Source: Phycisphaerales bacterium (GTDB taxonomy: Bacteria > Planctomycetota > Phycisphaerae > Phycisphaerales > UBA1924). From it: a stretch of DNA of 64,000 bases. Numbering within the stretch: the stretch's first letter is position 1; each line of letters starts with the position of its first letter. The DNA is taken from assembly GCA_020847535.1 (NCBI GenBank), contig JADLBU010000006.1:1-64000 (forward strand). Reading direction: 5' to 3'. This document shows, in pieces, positions 35,080 through 44,747 of the stretch. The notes under the pieces are model-generated. The model was not told where the DNA came from. It saw nothing but the letters and a program-made list of their open reading frames with translations, and made no database searches. A program made the position numbers and the translations under genes.

Positions 35080-37173
35080 TCAGTTGATCATGACGATGCC
35101 GCCCTTGAGGATCAGCATCCCATCTCCCTTCACCGTGGTCATCGGGCTCTTGGCCTCCAGCATGCCCTTGCCCTCGATCTTGACCATCGCCGCCTTGACC
35201 TCCATGTTCGCGGTGCCGTCAAGCTTCATGCCGGCCTTGGCGGTCATCTCCGCCGCGGCGCTGGCCTCGAGCTTGTACTGCGCACACTTGAGGCCGATGC
35301 CCGATGAATCGATCGCGATCGAGTTGCCGCCGACCTTGAGCGTGATGTTGCCGGTCGCCTCAAGAATGATGTCCGTCGCCGTGAGGTGATACTCCTTGGC
35401 GGTCGCCTCCATGTGGTTGGCGTCGAACTTGTCGATGACATCATCCCCGACTGTCGTGGATTTGCTCTTGACAACCTTGATCGCCTGGAGTCCCTCGACC
35501 GTCAGGTGATTCTCCTTGCCGATCTTGATCTTGGCGTCACCCGTGATCTCCTCGTTGAAGTTGTTCTCAACCTTATTGAAGCTGTTCTTCTTGACTGTCA
35601 CGTGGCGGTCGTTTCTGACCTCCATCTTCTGGTCGTTCAGAACGATGATGTCCTGGTCCTTGCTGGCCAGGATGAACATCTTCTCGCCGTCCTTCTTGTC
35701 CTGAAACGCGATCTCGTTGTACTTGCTCCCGTCGGGGGTCGAGAGGCTGCTCCAACTCGAGATGGTCGCCTGCTCGGGGAGCGGGTACGCCGGCGTGTGC
35801 TCGGCGTTGTAGACGCTCCCCGTGATGATGGGTCGGTCAGGATCTCCTTCCAGAAACTCGATCACCACCTCGTGGCCGATGCGGGGGATCATGATCGTCC
35901 CCCAGTTCTTGCCCGCCCAGCGCTGGCTCACTCGGATCCAGCAGGAGCTGTTCTCATCGGCCTTGCTCTCGCGATCCCAGTGGAACTTCACCTTCACCCG
36001 CCCGAACTCGTCGGTGTGGATCTCGTTGCCCTTGGGCCCGCACACGATCGCCGTCTGTGGGCCCGGGATCGTCGGCTTGGGTGTGGACCGCGCCGGCCGC
36101 CACAGCGTCTCCGAGTTCACGACCGAGAAGCGGCATGAATACTCATCGGGGTTGCCGCCGCGCTGGGCGAAGAACGGATCGCTGACGGCACGATGCACCG
36201 CCTCGGTGAAGAGCCACTTCTTGCCCTTCCAGGCCTCACGCGGCGGGTTGTTCAGTTCAAACGTGCAGCCCACGCACATCCCGCGGGCGTTGCCCGATCC
36301 TGCCGCCATCTCCTGCGAAGACTGCAGCTCCTGCAGGCGGATCTTGGCGATCTCATCCCCTGCGGCCTTCTCTTCGTATTCCCCCGGGGCATCGAAGATC
36401 TCGAACTCCTTGGCGGCGTGCGCGGGCGGGTTCTCGACGGGGGCGAGCAGGGGCGTGCTGGGCTTCTTGAAGTTGTAATCGGTGGTCGCGTACTTGGCCG
36501 GCTGGACGGACTTCTCGTAGGTCCAGTCGGAGATGGTCTGCTTGTCCAGGGCCCGACCCTTGGCGCCTGCCCAGTCGATCTTCTCGTAGCCGGCGTAGGG
36601 GTTGTACGCGCTGGGTGCATCCACCAGGTGCAAGGTGTGCTTGCCCTTGTCATCGTGGGTGAAGTAGTAGGCGATCCCCTCCTGCTCCATCAGCCGGCTG
36701 ATGAAGTTGAAGTCGGTCTCGCGGTACTGGACTTGGTACTCCTTGGCCTTGTAATCCGCGGAGAGATTGGGCTTGAAGTCGGCGAACGGGTAGAGGCCGA
36801 AGACGGCCTTGATGATGTCGGGCACGGACTTGTTCTGGAAGATGCGGCAGTCGGCGGTCCGCGTGAGGAGCCACAGCCACGGGACGATGCGCATCTCGTA
36901 GCGGGCGTGGTCGCCGACACCGCCGGTCTGGACGAATCGCGATACCACGCCGCAGAAATACCGGAACTTGGCATCCCCGCGCATCATCTTGATGGTGACG
37001 GCGGTACCCAGGATCTTGTCGAAATCGACGTTGTAATCCTCGCTGACGACCTCGGCGTCGATTTCGTAGAGGCGCGAGAGGACTTCACGACAGGTGAAGC
37101 GGACGAGCAGGAGCTTGTCCTTGCCCAGGGCGGTGTCGATCGAGATGAAGCGGTTGTCCTGGGTAAGGGGCAT
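35080..37173 (-). CDS. vgrG: T6SS spike protein VgrG (TssI)
   Basis: ATG 37173 (MPLTQDNRFISIDTALGKD) gives 697 residues; the frame upstream is not VgrG-like. The N-terminal half is gp27-like (YFCGVVSRF, QVQYRETDFNFISRLMEQEGIAYYF). The gp5 OB-fold contains VKVKFHWDRESK, CWIRVSQRWAG and MIPRIGHEVVIEFLEGDPDR. The C-terminal needle has DUF2345-like beta-repeats (LKVGGNSIAIDSSGIG, LKGGIVMIN). There is no extra toxin domain at the end, so cargo is likely carried by the neighbouring proteins and PAAR. VgrG trimers form the tip pushed out by the Hcp tube. Confidence 0.97.
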   Translation of the reverse strand: MPLTQDNRFISIDTALGKDKLLLVRFTCREVLSRLYEIDAEVVSEDYNVDFDKILGTAVTIKMMRGDAKFRYFCGVVSRFVQTGGVGDHARYEMRIVPWLWLLTRTADCRIFQNKSVPDIIKAVFGLYPFADFKPNLSADYKAKEYQVQYRETDFNFISRLMEQEGIAYYFTHDDKGKHTLHLVDAPSAYNPYAGYEKIDWAGAKGRALDKQTISDWTYEKSVQPAKYATTDYNFKKPSTPLLAPVENPPAHAAKEFEIFDAPGEYEEKAAGDEIAKIRLQELQSSQEMAAGSGNARGMCVGCTFELNNPPREAWKGKKWLFTEAVHRAVSDPFFAQRGGNPDEYSCRFSVVNSETLWRPARSTPKPTIPGPQTAIVCGPKGNEIHTDEFGRVKVKFHWDRESKADENSSCWIRVSQRWAGKNWGTIMIPRIGHEVVIEFLEGDPDRPIITGSVYNAEHTPAYPLPEQATISSWSSLSTPDGSKYNEIAFQDKKDGEKMFILASKDQDIIVLNDQKMEVRNDRHVTVKKNSFNKVENNFNEEITGDAKIKIGKENHLTVEGLQAIKVVKSKSTTVGDDVIDKFDANHMEATAKEYHLTATDIILEATGNITLKVGGNSIAIDSSGIGLKCAQYKLEASAAAEMTAKAGMKLDGTANMEVKAAMVKIEGKGMLEAKSPMTTVKGDGMLILKGGIVMIN

Positions 37174-37233
37174 AAGTGTCTCGCGGTGCCCGGCTTCCGA
37201 TCTTGACGGACGATCGGGCACCGTTTCTCCCTG

Positions 37234-38490
37234 TCAATTCTCCTCCGCGATCTCTGCGATCGCGGACGGGGAAAGAGTACCGAGCGTGCGCTGAATAAGC
37301 TGCCAGTGGAAATCGGCCAACATCTGCCCGAAGCGGCGGCTGAACGATCCCGGGTCGGAGAGCGACTCCCTGTACGCCGCCGCCGCAGCGTCCGAGATCG
37401 TCGCGAAGGGGATCGTGGTGCACGCCTGAACGATGGTCTGGGTCAGCTTGGTCGCGATGATGCGGCGTACACCCTCGTCGGTGAAGTTTCTCATGTCCCT
37501 TCGGATGGTGGAGCCCAGCGAATCGGCGGCCGCGCCGAGCAGGTACGAGGCCAGGCTCTGAACTCCGGCGGCAACATGGGGCCGTATATCCTGCATCTCG
37601 AGCAGACCGGCTCCGGCGCGGCGGCGCAACTCGTTGGCCTGCGAGCGATCAGCAATCTCCCGCACCACCCCCTGCACGAACGCGGCAATCGCACCCGCGG
37701 TCAAGCGACCGCCCCGCGAAATCGCAAGGCGCAGCGCTCGGCGCAGCAGCATCCTGCGAGCGGTGGCTCGCCACGCCGCGCGGAGAGAGTACAACGCGAC
37801 TCGGCGGCCAACGCCGCGTGCGACCGCTCGCCCGACCGACATGGTCGCCACGTCGATCATGACATTTGCCAACGCCTCCAGCAGCGGGAGCATCGCCGAC
37901 ATGCTCCGCGCCGCCTCGCTCATCACGAAGCTGTCATGCATCTGCTGGCGGGACCAGTTGGTCTGGTGCTCAAGCTCGATGCAGTCCTCGCCGAAGATCA
38001 CGACTCCGCGCGTGGTGACTCGTCCTTCCCCTCCGGAGCCCGACCGAGGCTCAATGGCGACGATCCGCCAGCCGACGGTGTAGCCCGGGGGGCTGCTGCC
38101 CAACAGCCCCAGCGCGATCGTCGCCAGGGCGGACGATGAATCCTCTTCTTGCCTCAGTTCAGGGAACATGAGTTCCGCGTTGCGCTGGGTAACCTCGGCC
38201 ACCAGGATCACATCGCCCCGGCGGTAGTACCCGCGACCGGACGTGGGATATGTCGTCGCATCTCTCAAACCGCCGTCGCGTGCGTACTCGTACATCACCG
38301 TCTCACCGCCGCGAACTCCGAGCACCACGCGCCAGCAGGAGGTTCTCGGTGCCGCGCCCGTGAGATCGGAGATCCCGAGACAGCGCCGCTCAAACGCGAG
38401 CTGGCTCGCCCGTTGGCGCGCGAGCACCCGATCCCGAAATTCCTCCGGAGACTCCAGACCCAACATCTGCTGCCAGCTGGAACCAGTCAT
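37234..38490 (-). CDS. Unrecognised 418-aa protein between clpV and vgrG; T6SS cargo candidate
   Basis: There is no signal peptide. The first 170 residues look beta-rich (GRGYYRRGDVILVAEV, GYTVGWRIVAIEP). The rest is a long series of Ala/Arg-rich amphipathic or weakly hydrophobic helices (MLPLLEALANVMIDVATMSV, AGAIAAFVQGVVREIA). Lone genes directly before vgrG often encode an effector or an adaptor. The helical half could insert into membranes, but no known toxin motif is visible. Its own ATG 38490 is clear, and it is 46 bases downstream of clpV. Confidence 0.65.
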   Translation of the reverse strand: MTGSSWQQMLGLESPEEFRDRVLARQRASQLAFERRCLGISDLTGAAPRTSCWRVVLGVRGGETVMYEYARDGGLRDATTYPTSGRGYYRRGDVILVAEVTQRNAELMFPELRQEEDSSSALATIALGLLGSSPPGYTVGWRIVAIEPRSGSGGEGRVTTRGVVIFGEDCIELEHQTNWSRQQMHDSFVMSEAARSMSAMLPLLEALANVMIDVATMSVGRAVARGVGRRVALYSLRAAWRATARRMLLRRALRLAISRGGRLTAGAIAAFVQGVVREIADRSQANELRRRAGAGLLEMQDIRPHVAAGVQSLASYLLGAAADSLGSTIRRDMRNFTDEGVRRIIATKLTQTIVQACTTIPFATISDAAAAAYRESLSDPGSFSRRFGQMLADFHWQLIQRTLGTLSPSAIAEIAEEN

Positions 38491-38535
38491 CGGTGCTCTC
38501 TGCCCTGTGCGCCGCCGTGCGAACGGTGGTGCATG

Positions 38536-41259
38536 TTAGAACTCGTACGCGAACTCCCCATCCTTCACACCAACCCCAACCTTCGTGATGGGCTTGCCCT
38601 CCACCATCCGCTCCAAAATCTCCCGACCGATCCGCGGCAGCATCTGACGCGTGATGATCGCATCGATCGCCCGCGCTCCGGATTCCAGCTCCGTGCAGCG
38701 GGACACGATCGTCTCCACCACCGAGTTGTCGTACGTGAACGGCACCCGGTGCCCCTCTTCCACCCGTTTTCCGACGCGGGAGAGCTGGAGTCCGATAATC
38801 GACCGCATCATCTGGTCGCTGATCGGGTAATAGGGCACCACGTTGATGCGTCCCAGCAGGGCCGGCGGGAAGACCTTCAGCAGCGGCTCGCGCAGGGCCT
38901 TCTGCAGGGCCTCGGGCTCGGGCTTGAGCTCCGGATCCTTGCACATGTTCATGATCAGGTCGGTGCCGGCGTTGGATGTCAGGAGGATGATCGTGTTCTT
39001 GAAGTCGATATCCACACCCTCGGAATCCTTCATCATCCCCTTGTCGAAGACCTGGAAGAAGATCTCGTGGACATCCCCGTGGGCCTTCTCAACCTCATCC
39101 AGCAGCACGATCGAGTAGGGCCGCCGACGCACCGCCTCCGTCAGCACACCGCCCTGGCCGAAGCCCACGTACCCGGGGGGTGAGCCCATCAGCGTCGAAA
39201 CCTTGTGGGCTTCCTGGTACTCGCTCATGTTGATGGTGATGAGAGCGTGCGTGCCGCCGTAGAGCGTCTCGGCGAGCGAGATCGCCGTCTCGGTCTTGCC
39301 GACTCCCGAGGGCCCGACGAGCATGAATACGCCGATGGGTCGCTGGGGGTTGTCGAGCTTGGCACGGGAGAGCTGGATGCGCTTGGCGATCTCTTCGAGG
39401 CCGTAGCGCTGGCCGATGACGCGCTTTTCCAACGTGTCGGCGAGTTTGAGGACGCTCTCGATCTCGTTGCGGACCATGCGTCCGACGGGGATGCCGGTCC
39501 AGTCGGCGACCACGGAGGCAACCGCCTGGCCATCCACGCTGGGGAGGATGAGGGGGCTCTCGCCTTGCAAGGCGGCGAGCTCGGCTTGATGCTTCTTGAG
39601 TTCCTCGAGGGCAGCGAGCCGGGCATCCTCGGAGAGGGGCTGGGCGAGCGGGGCGTTGGATGCAGCAGGCGCCGATGCGCCGGTATCGGGCGAGACGCCG
39701 CCGGCGCGCAGCTTGCCCCGGATGTCCAGGATCTTCTCGACCAGCGCCTTTTCCTTGGCGAAGTGCTCATCGAGCCCCTTGAGGCGGGTCTGCTCGGCCT
39801 CCAGGCTCGCGGTCACTTCCTTCTTGCGCTCCGTGTGATCGACCCCGATCGCCGATTCACGATCGATGATCCCGATCTCGGTCTTGAGGCCCTCGATGCG
39901 ACGCCGGGAATCATCGATCTCCGCGGGGATCGCATGCAGGCTGACGGCAACCCGGGCGCAGGCTGTGTCGAGCAGGCTCACCGCCTTGTCGGGCAACTGC
40001 CGTCCCTGGATGTACCGCTTCGAGAGCTTGACCGCGTTCTCCAGGGCCTCATCGAGCACCTGGATCTTGAAGTGCTTTTCCATGACGCCCGCGAGCCCGC
40101 GGATCATGAGCAGCGCCTTCTTCTCATCGGGCTCATCGACCTTGACGACCTGGAATCGCCGGGTCAGGGCCGGATCCTTCTCGAAGTGCTTCTTGTACTC
40201 GGCCTGCGTCGTCGCGCCGATGGTTCGCAGCGTGCCACGCGCCAGAGCCGGCTTGAGCAGGTTCGCCGCATCTCCCGTGCCTGCGGCCCCGCCGGCCCCG
40301 ACCAGCGTGTGGCACTCATCGATGAACAGGATGATCGGCTTGGTGGTCGCCGCCTGGACCTCATCGATCACCGAGCGCAGGCGATTCTCGAACTCACCCT
40401 TCATGCTCGCACCGGCCTGCAGCAGGCCGATATCCAGCGCCAGCAGTCGGACATCCTTGAGCTGGGGCGGGACATCACCGGCGACGATGCGCTGGGCAAA
40501 TCCCTCCACCACCGCCGTCTTGCCGACGCCGGCCTCGCCGGTCAGGATCGGATTGTTCTGCCGCCGGCGCATGAGGATGTCCACGCACTGGCGGATCTCC
40601 TCATCGCGCCCGACGATCGGATCCATCTTGCCGGAACGCGCGGTTTCGGTCAGATCGACGCAGAATCGCTTGAGCGCCTCCTCCTTGCCCATCTGCGCGG
40701 GCGGGATCGCGCCGCTCGTCTCTCCGGGCGCTGCCCCGGCGCCAGAGCCCATGCCGCTGCCGTCGTTGGCGATCTGGCCCTCCTCGGGCGATGCCCGAAG
40801 AAGCTGGGCGAAGCCGTCGGTGAGGGCCTCGGCCTTGACCTTCTCAAACTCGCGCGAGATGCCCAGGAGCACGGGCCGCAGAGCCTCGGTCTTGCTCCAC
40901 GCGACCATCAGGTGGCCGGAGCGGACCTGGCTCTCTCCGAAGAGCAGGGTCGCGTATGACCATGCTTCCTTCACGCTGGCATCCAGGTGCCCGGACAGAT
41001 CCGAGATCGAGGTCGAGCCGCGGGGCAGGCGATCCAAGGCGGCGGTGATGTCACCGGCCAGCTTGCTGGGGTTCACCTGGAAGTGCCGGATGATGTGATG
41101 AATGTCCGAATCCTGGTTCTGCATGATCTGCTGCAGCCAGTGGATCACCTCGACGTACGGGTTTCCGCGCAGCTTGCAGAAGACGGTTGATCCCTCCAGC
41201 GCCTTGTAGCAGAGGGCGTTGAGCTTTCCGAAGAGCTTAACTCGACTGATTTCCGCCAT
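38536..41259 (-). CDS. clpV: T6SS sheath-disassembly ATPase ClpV (TssH)
   Basis: ATG 41259 (MAEISRVKLFGKLNALCYK) gives 907 residues. ClpV recycles the contracted TssB-TssC sheath. The N-terminal domain is ClpN-like. The two AAA+ modules have Walker A motifs GEAGVGKTAVVEG and GPSGVGKTETAISLAE and Walker B motifs ILFIDECHT and IVLLDEVEKA. A middle coiled-coil region (about 480-560) has a Pro/Ala insert. The start and the T6SS context separate it from housekeeping ClpB. It is 57 bases downstream of tssG. Confidence 0.96.
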   Translation of the reverse strand: MAEISRVKLFGKLNALCYKALEGSTVFCKLRGNPYVEVIHWLQQIMQNQDSDIHHIIRHFQVNPSKLAGDITAALDRLPRGSTSISDLSGHLDASVKEAWSYATLLFGESQVRSGHLMVAWSKTEALRPVLLGISREFEKVKAEALTDGFAQLLRASPEEGQIANDGSGMGSGAGAAPGETSGAIPPAQMGKEEALKRFCVDLTETARSGKMDPIVGRDEEIRQCVDILMRRRQNNPILTGEAGVGKTAVVEGFAQRIVAGDVPPQLKDVRLLALDIGLLQAGASMKGEFENRLRSVIDEVQAATTKPIILFIDECHTLVGAGGAAGTGDAANLLKPALARGTLRTIGATTQAEYKKHFEKDPALTRRFQVVKVDEPDEKKALLMIRGLAGVMEKHFKIQVLDEALENAVKLSKRYIQGRQLPDKAVSLLDTACARVAVSLHAIPAEIDDSRRRIEGLKTEIGIIDRESAIGVDHTERKKEVTASLEAEQTRLKGLDEHFAKEKALVEKILDIRGKLRAGGVSPDTGASAPAASNAPLAQPLSEDARLAALEELKKHQAELAALQGESPLILPSVDGQAVASVVADWTGIPVGRMVRNEIESVLKLADTLEKRVIGQRYGLEEIAKRIQLSRAKLDNPQRPIGVFMLVGPSGVGKTETAISLAETLYGGTHALITINMSEYQEAHKVSTLMGSPPGYVGFGQGGVLTEAVRRRPYSIVLLDEVEKAHGDVHEIFFQVFDKGMMKDSEGVDIDFKNTIILLTSNAGTDLIMNMCKDPELKPEPEALQKALREPLLKVFPPALLGRINVVPYYPISDQMMRSIIGLQLSRVGKRVEEGHRVPFTYDNSVVETIVSRCTELESGARAIDAIITRQMLPRIGREILERMVEGKPITKVGVGVKDGEFAYEF

Positions 41260-41316
41260 CGTTCCACTCCCGATCCATCCAAGACCGACACTTGTACCAC
41301 CAACACCGCGATCCAC

Positions 41317-42780
41317 TCATCGCCGTGTTGCCGCCCTCTCGTTCAGGTGGACCCGCTCAGCGGGCGTCACCAGATCGTCCCCATCCCGACCCAAGGCACC
41401 TGTCCGCAGCCAGGTCGTCCATCCGAGCTGCGCTCCGCGGGCCCGTTGCCCGCCGAGCGAGATCTTCGGGACCTCATCCTCCCTGAGCACGAGTTGGACC
41501 TCGAAATCCAACTCCATCCCGATGTAGTTGCGGACCCAGTCCACCAGGCGGCGATAGCTCTCGCCGTTGGGCAACAGCCGGCAGTAGTCTGCAAACCGCA
41601 TCGGTCCCAGGCGGATCCGCACGCAGCTCTGAACGTCCCAGGCACGCGTCCCGGCGACCGCGCCGATGCCCAGCCTCGTTGATTCGCTGCCCGACCCGAT
41701 GCGGCACCAGTACCGTTTCGGCAGATCCAGCCAGCGGCCGATGAACTCCACGATGCTCGCCGGCACTCCGAAATACCCGCGGATGATCGCCTCCAGCCCC
41801 TCGGCGTTGCGCGTCGGGTGGCTCAGGCGACCGGAGTAGTGAAGCTTGGCGGCATCGGGCACCGCATCTCGGCCCATCAGCGAGGGCATGCCGAGCCCGA
41901 AAAGCGAGCCGACGTAGAAGATGTACCTGTCGTCGGCCGGGCGATCCCCGCTGACGGCCATCTGGTTCACCGCCCAGGCGCGGTAGAACAGCGAGATCAT
42001 GCGGTGGTTGAAGACATCGAAGAAGCGGGCGATCGTCGAATCACCGGCGTTGCGCTCCCGATCGCGGGCGTAGTCGGTGAAATGCAGGGGCAGGGGGCCG
42101 TGAGGGCCCAAGAGGCCCATGAAGTTGACAAAGACGCGGCCGCCGCGAGCCTCGCCGCGCGCCATAAATCTCGGGATTGTCACGGGGGCGAATGCGAGCG
42201 AAGGCTCCTGCGAGAAGCGGACGACATCTTCCGAGGGAAGCACGGAAGTTCCCAGCCGCGGCAACTGCGGGTATGCAGAATCGAGCAGCCGGCAGAGGTG
42301 AAAGAAATCCGGCGCGTACAACTGATCGGAAAGCAGGGCGTGCCGCGCGGGGGCCTGTTCGACGATCGGCTCGGCGATCGGTTCCGGCGTGATGGGGGCC
42401 TCCGGTGGGACAACGGGCGGCCCCGCCGGCCGGCTCACGGGCTGTTGAGCCGGCGCCGGGCGAGCGGGAGATGGGGGCGATGTCGGAGAGCCTGCTCCCG
42501 GCGGCTTGAGCGCCCCCGGCCGAGCCCCTGGCACCACCGGCGCTCCCGGGCGCACCACCGGACCTGCGGGCGGCACGGGCTTGACCGTTGAGGGCGTCGT
42601 CGCCGGCGGTACGGGCCGCGGCGGCACCAGCGGACGCGGAACCACCGGTGATCGCGGCGCTTGCGGACCACCTGTGCCCGGCATGGCCTGGCCCGGTGAC
42701 ACAGGAGCGCCGGCCCCCTGAGGACGCGGGGACTGCGGTGGATGGGCCGGGGGTTGTGGGGGTCGGGGCGCCTGGCTCAC
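41317..42780 (-). CDS. tssG: T6SS baseplate protein TssG with Pro-rich N-terminal extension
   Basis: TssG (VasB/ImpH) forms the baseplate wedge with TssF and TssE. The GTG start at 42780 overlaps the tssF stop by four bases (GTGA). The TssG core runs from about residue 150 (LYAPDFFHLCRLLDS, SLAFAPVTIPRF, VNFMGLLGPHGPLPLHFTDY). The first 148 residues are an unusual Pro/Ala/Gly-rich, probably disordered extension that canonical TssG lacks. The frame is continuous, and no internal start with a good ribosome site stands out. Confidence 0.95.
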   Translation of the reverse strand: MSQAPRPPQPPAHPPQSPRPQGAGAPVSPGQAMPGTGGPQAPRSPVVPRPLVPPRPVPPATTPSTVKPVPPAGPVVRPGAPVVPGARPGALKPPGAGSPTSPPSPARPAPAQQPVSRPAGPPVVPPEAPITPEPIAEPIVEQAPARHALLSDQLYAPDFFHLCRLLDSAYPQLPRLGTSVLPSEDVVRFSQEPSLAFAPVTIPRFMARGEARGGRVFVNFMGLLGPHGPLPLHFTDYARDRERNAGDSTIARFFDVFNHRMISLFYRAWAVNQMAVSGDRPADDRYIFYVGSLFGLGMPSLMGRDAVPDAAKLHYSGRLSHPTRNAEGLEAIIRGYFGVPASIVEFIGRWLDLPKRYWCRIGSGSESTRLGIGAVAGTRAWDVQSCVRIRLGPMRFADYCRLLPNGESYRRLVDWVRNYIGMELDFEVQLVLREDEVPKISLGGQRARGAQLGWTTWLRTGALGRDGDDLVTPAERVHLNERAATRR

Positions 42781-44729
42781 AGGAGCGACCTCCGCCCCAG
42801 GCGAGCCGGCCAGCGCATGATCGGCCCGTGATCGGCGCCGGAGATCACCGTCTCGGTAAACGAGTTGAGGGAGACGTACCGCGCGAAGAAGTGATCGAGA
42901 ACCGCTCCCAGCAGGAACGGCCCCGTGCCCTCGAAGTTTGCCTCTTCCAAGGTGACGCCGACCTCAAGCCCCCTGCCGAAGACGATGGGCCCGGGCGTCT
43001 GGATGCGCCGCGTGATCGGGGAGACCTTGACCGAGCGCACCCCATCGACCTGCTTGCGCACGACCGGATCCCCGCGATCCCCGTAGAGGCGGAGGATGTC
43101 GCGCAGGGCCGCCGCTCCCTGCGCCACTTCGGACCCGCCACGGCCATCGGTTGCGGGCGCATCGGAGATCGAGAGATAGTTCAGCGAGAGGTGGCTGATC
43201 AGCCGCCAGGAAAGATCGCCCTCGGACTGCCCGGGCTTGGGCTCGATGTGCGAAGCCCGCGGGGCGGTGGGTCCGGAGACCACCCGGGTCGCCGAAACGG
43301 GCGCGCCGACATCGAGCGTGAAGTCGGTATCGGCGCGGCCCACGGGCATGTGCAGCGGCAGGTCCCGGTTGGTGCAGAAGGTCTCGATCGAGAGCTGGCG
43401 GATCTCCTGCGAGTAGGGCGCGCTCGACGAATCGACCAGCGAGATATAAACATCGCTCCCCGCGTAGCTGCTCCGGCGTCCGGCGCGCTGCTCGCGCTCG
43501 GAGAGCGCCCGGGGGACACGGTTGGCGGCGAAATAGGCGCCCGTCGATCCCGCGCCGGCATCGGTGTCGCTCGCCGCGTAGAACGGGCGGAACACCGTCT
43601 GGTCCTCGGCCTGCGCCCCGATGCCCGTGACGGCGTGTACCGAGTAGACCTCGAAATCCAGCGGCCGCGTGCGATCGGGCAGCACCTGGAACTCGCTGAA
43701 TCGCTCGGTGACGAAGATGCGGTCGGCACGCTTTGGAAAAAGGTTGATCGCCGGCGTCGAGTGCAGCCCCACGTGCTCGGTCCCGACGACGTTCTCGAGC
43801 TCCGCCGACTCCTCATCGAACAGCAGGACGATGTCAACCTCGCTGAACTGGCACCCCGCCAGGTGCTGGCGCAGACCGGAGATCCCCGCGAACAGGAACC
43901 GCTGCGGGAACGAGAAGTACTCGTGCAGCAGCCGGTATCCCTGGAAGCTGCGCGCATCGTACGGAAGCAGTGCCTCATCCTCTTCAAACCCCACGCGGCT
44001 GATCGCCGAGGTCGGCATGAGCGCCGCCGTGCGCGGCGCCCGAGTGCCCGCGGGAACAACCGGGCGCACGACGATGCCCTTGCAGTGGCCGTGGATCTGC
44101 TCGTACAGCCGCATCGGCGTCATGCCCCCGCCGCGCAGGTTGAGCACCAGCCGGTCGAGGGTGAGCTTGGAGAACGTGAGGCCTGCGGTCGCGGCGAGCC
44201 GGATCCGCAGGGCGCCGCGGATGGGAGCGACCGATGACACGGTCTGGGCCAGGTCAAGCACGCCGAAGTCGCGCGTGTAGTACTGGGCCTGGAGCAGCTT
44301 GATCGGGTAGATGGTGACATCCTGCGCAGTGCGGTACTCGCAGCTGGTCCGCTCCTGCTTGCCCAGGAGGCTCCGCAGGCTCGATCCGCGCGGCAGCGTG
44401 TAACCCGAGGCCAGCTCGGCATCCCCGTAGTCGGGCGCGAACTCGACGATGCACATCGAGGGTGTCGGCGCCAGGTAGTGCGGGTAGACGGCCTGCAGCA
44501 GGTTCTGCGTGAAACGCGGGAACTCGGCGTCGAGCTTGAGCTGCACGCGGGATGCAAGGAACGCGAAGCCCTCGAGCAATCGCTCGACGTACGGATCGAC
44601 ACAGGTGTCCTGGAGATCATCGATCGCCAGCCGCGCTGCGATCTTCGGATACTCGCGCGCAAACTCCCGGGCGACACCCTGGAGGTGTCGCAGCTCCTGT
44701 TCGTAGTACCTCAGCAGACGGCGGTCCAT
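42777..44729 (-). CDS. tssF: T6SS baseplate protein TssF
   Basis: TssF (VasA/ImpG) is the largest wedge protein of the baseplate. The 650 residues match the family: the start RRLLRYYEQELRHLQGVARE, then ARLAIDDLQDTCVDPYVERLLEGFAFL and FPRFTQNLLQAVYPHYL are typical. The C-terminal half contains FFARYVSLNSFTETV. Its stop overlaps the tssG start (GTGA). It begins 18 bases after tssE. Confidence 0.97.
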   Translation of the reverse strand: MDRRLLRYYEQELRHLQGVAREFAREYPKIAARLAIDDLQDTCVDPYVERLLEGFAFLASRVQLKLDAEFPRFTQNLLQAVYPHYLAPTPSMCIVEFAPDYGDAELASGYTLPRGSSLRSLLGKQERTSCEYRTAQDVTIYPIKLLQAQYYTRDFGVLDLAQTVSSVAPIRGALRIRLAATAGLTFSKLTLDRLVLNLRGGGMTPMRLYEQIHGHCKGIVVRPVVPAGTRAPRTAALMPTSAISRVGFEEDEALLPYDARSFQGYRLLHEYFSFPQRFLFAGISGLRQHLAGCQFSEVDIVLLFDEESAELENVVGTEHVGLHSTPAINLFPKRADRIFVTERFSEFQVLPDRTRPLDFEVYSVHAVTGIGAQAEDQTVFRPFYAASDTDAGAGSTGAYFAANRVPRALSEREQRAGRRSSYAGSDVYISLVDSSSAPYSQEIRQLSIETFCTNRDLPLHMPVGRADTDFTLDVGAPVSATRVVSGPTAPRASHIEPKPGQSEGDLSWRLISHLSLNYLSISDAPATDGRGGSEVAQGAAALRDILRLYGDRGDPVVRKQVDGVRSVKVSPITRRIQTPGPIVFGRGLEVGVTLEEANFEGTGPFLLGAVLDHFFARYVSLNSFTETVISGADHGPIMRWPARLGRRSLL

Positions 44730-44747
44730 GCAGCCTCACCGGCGCGT

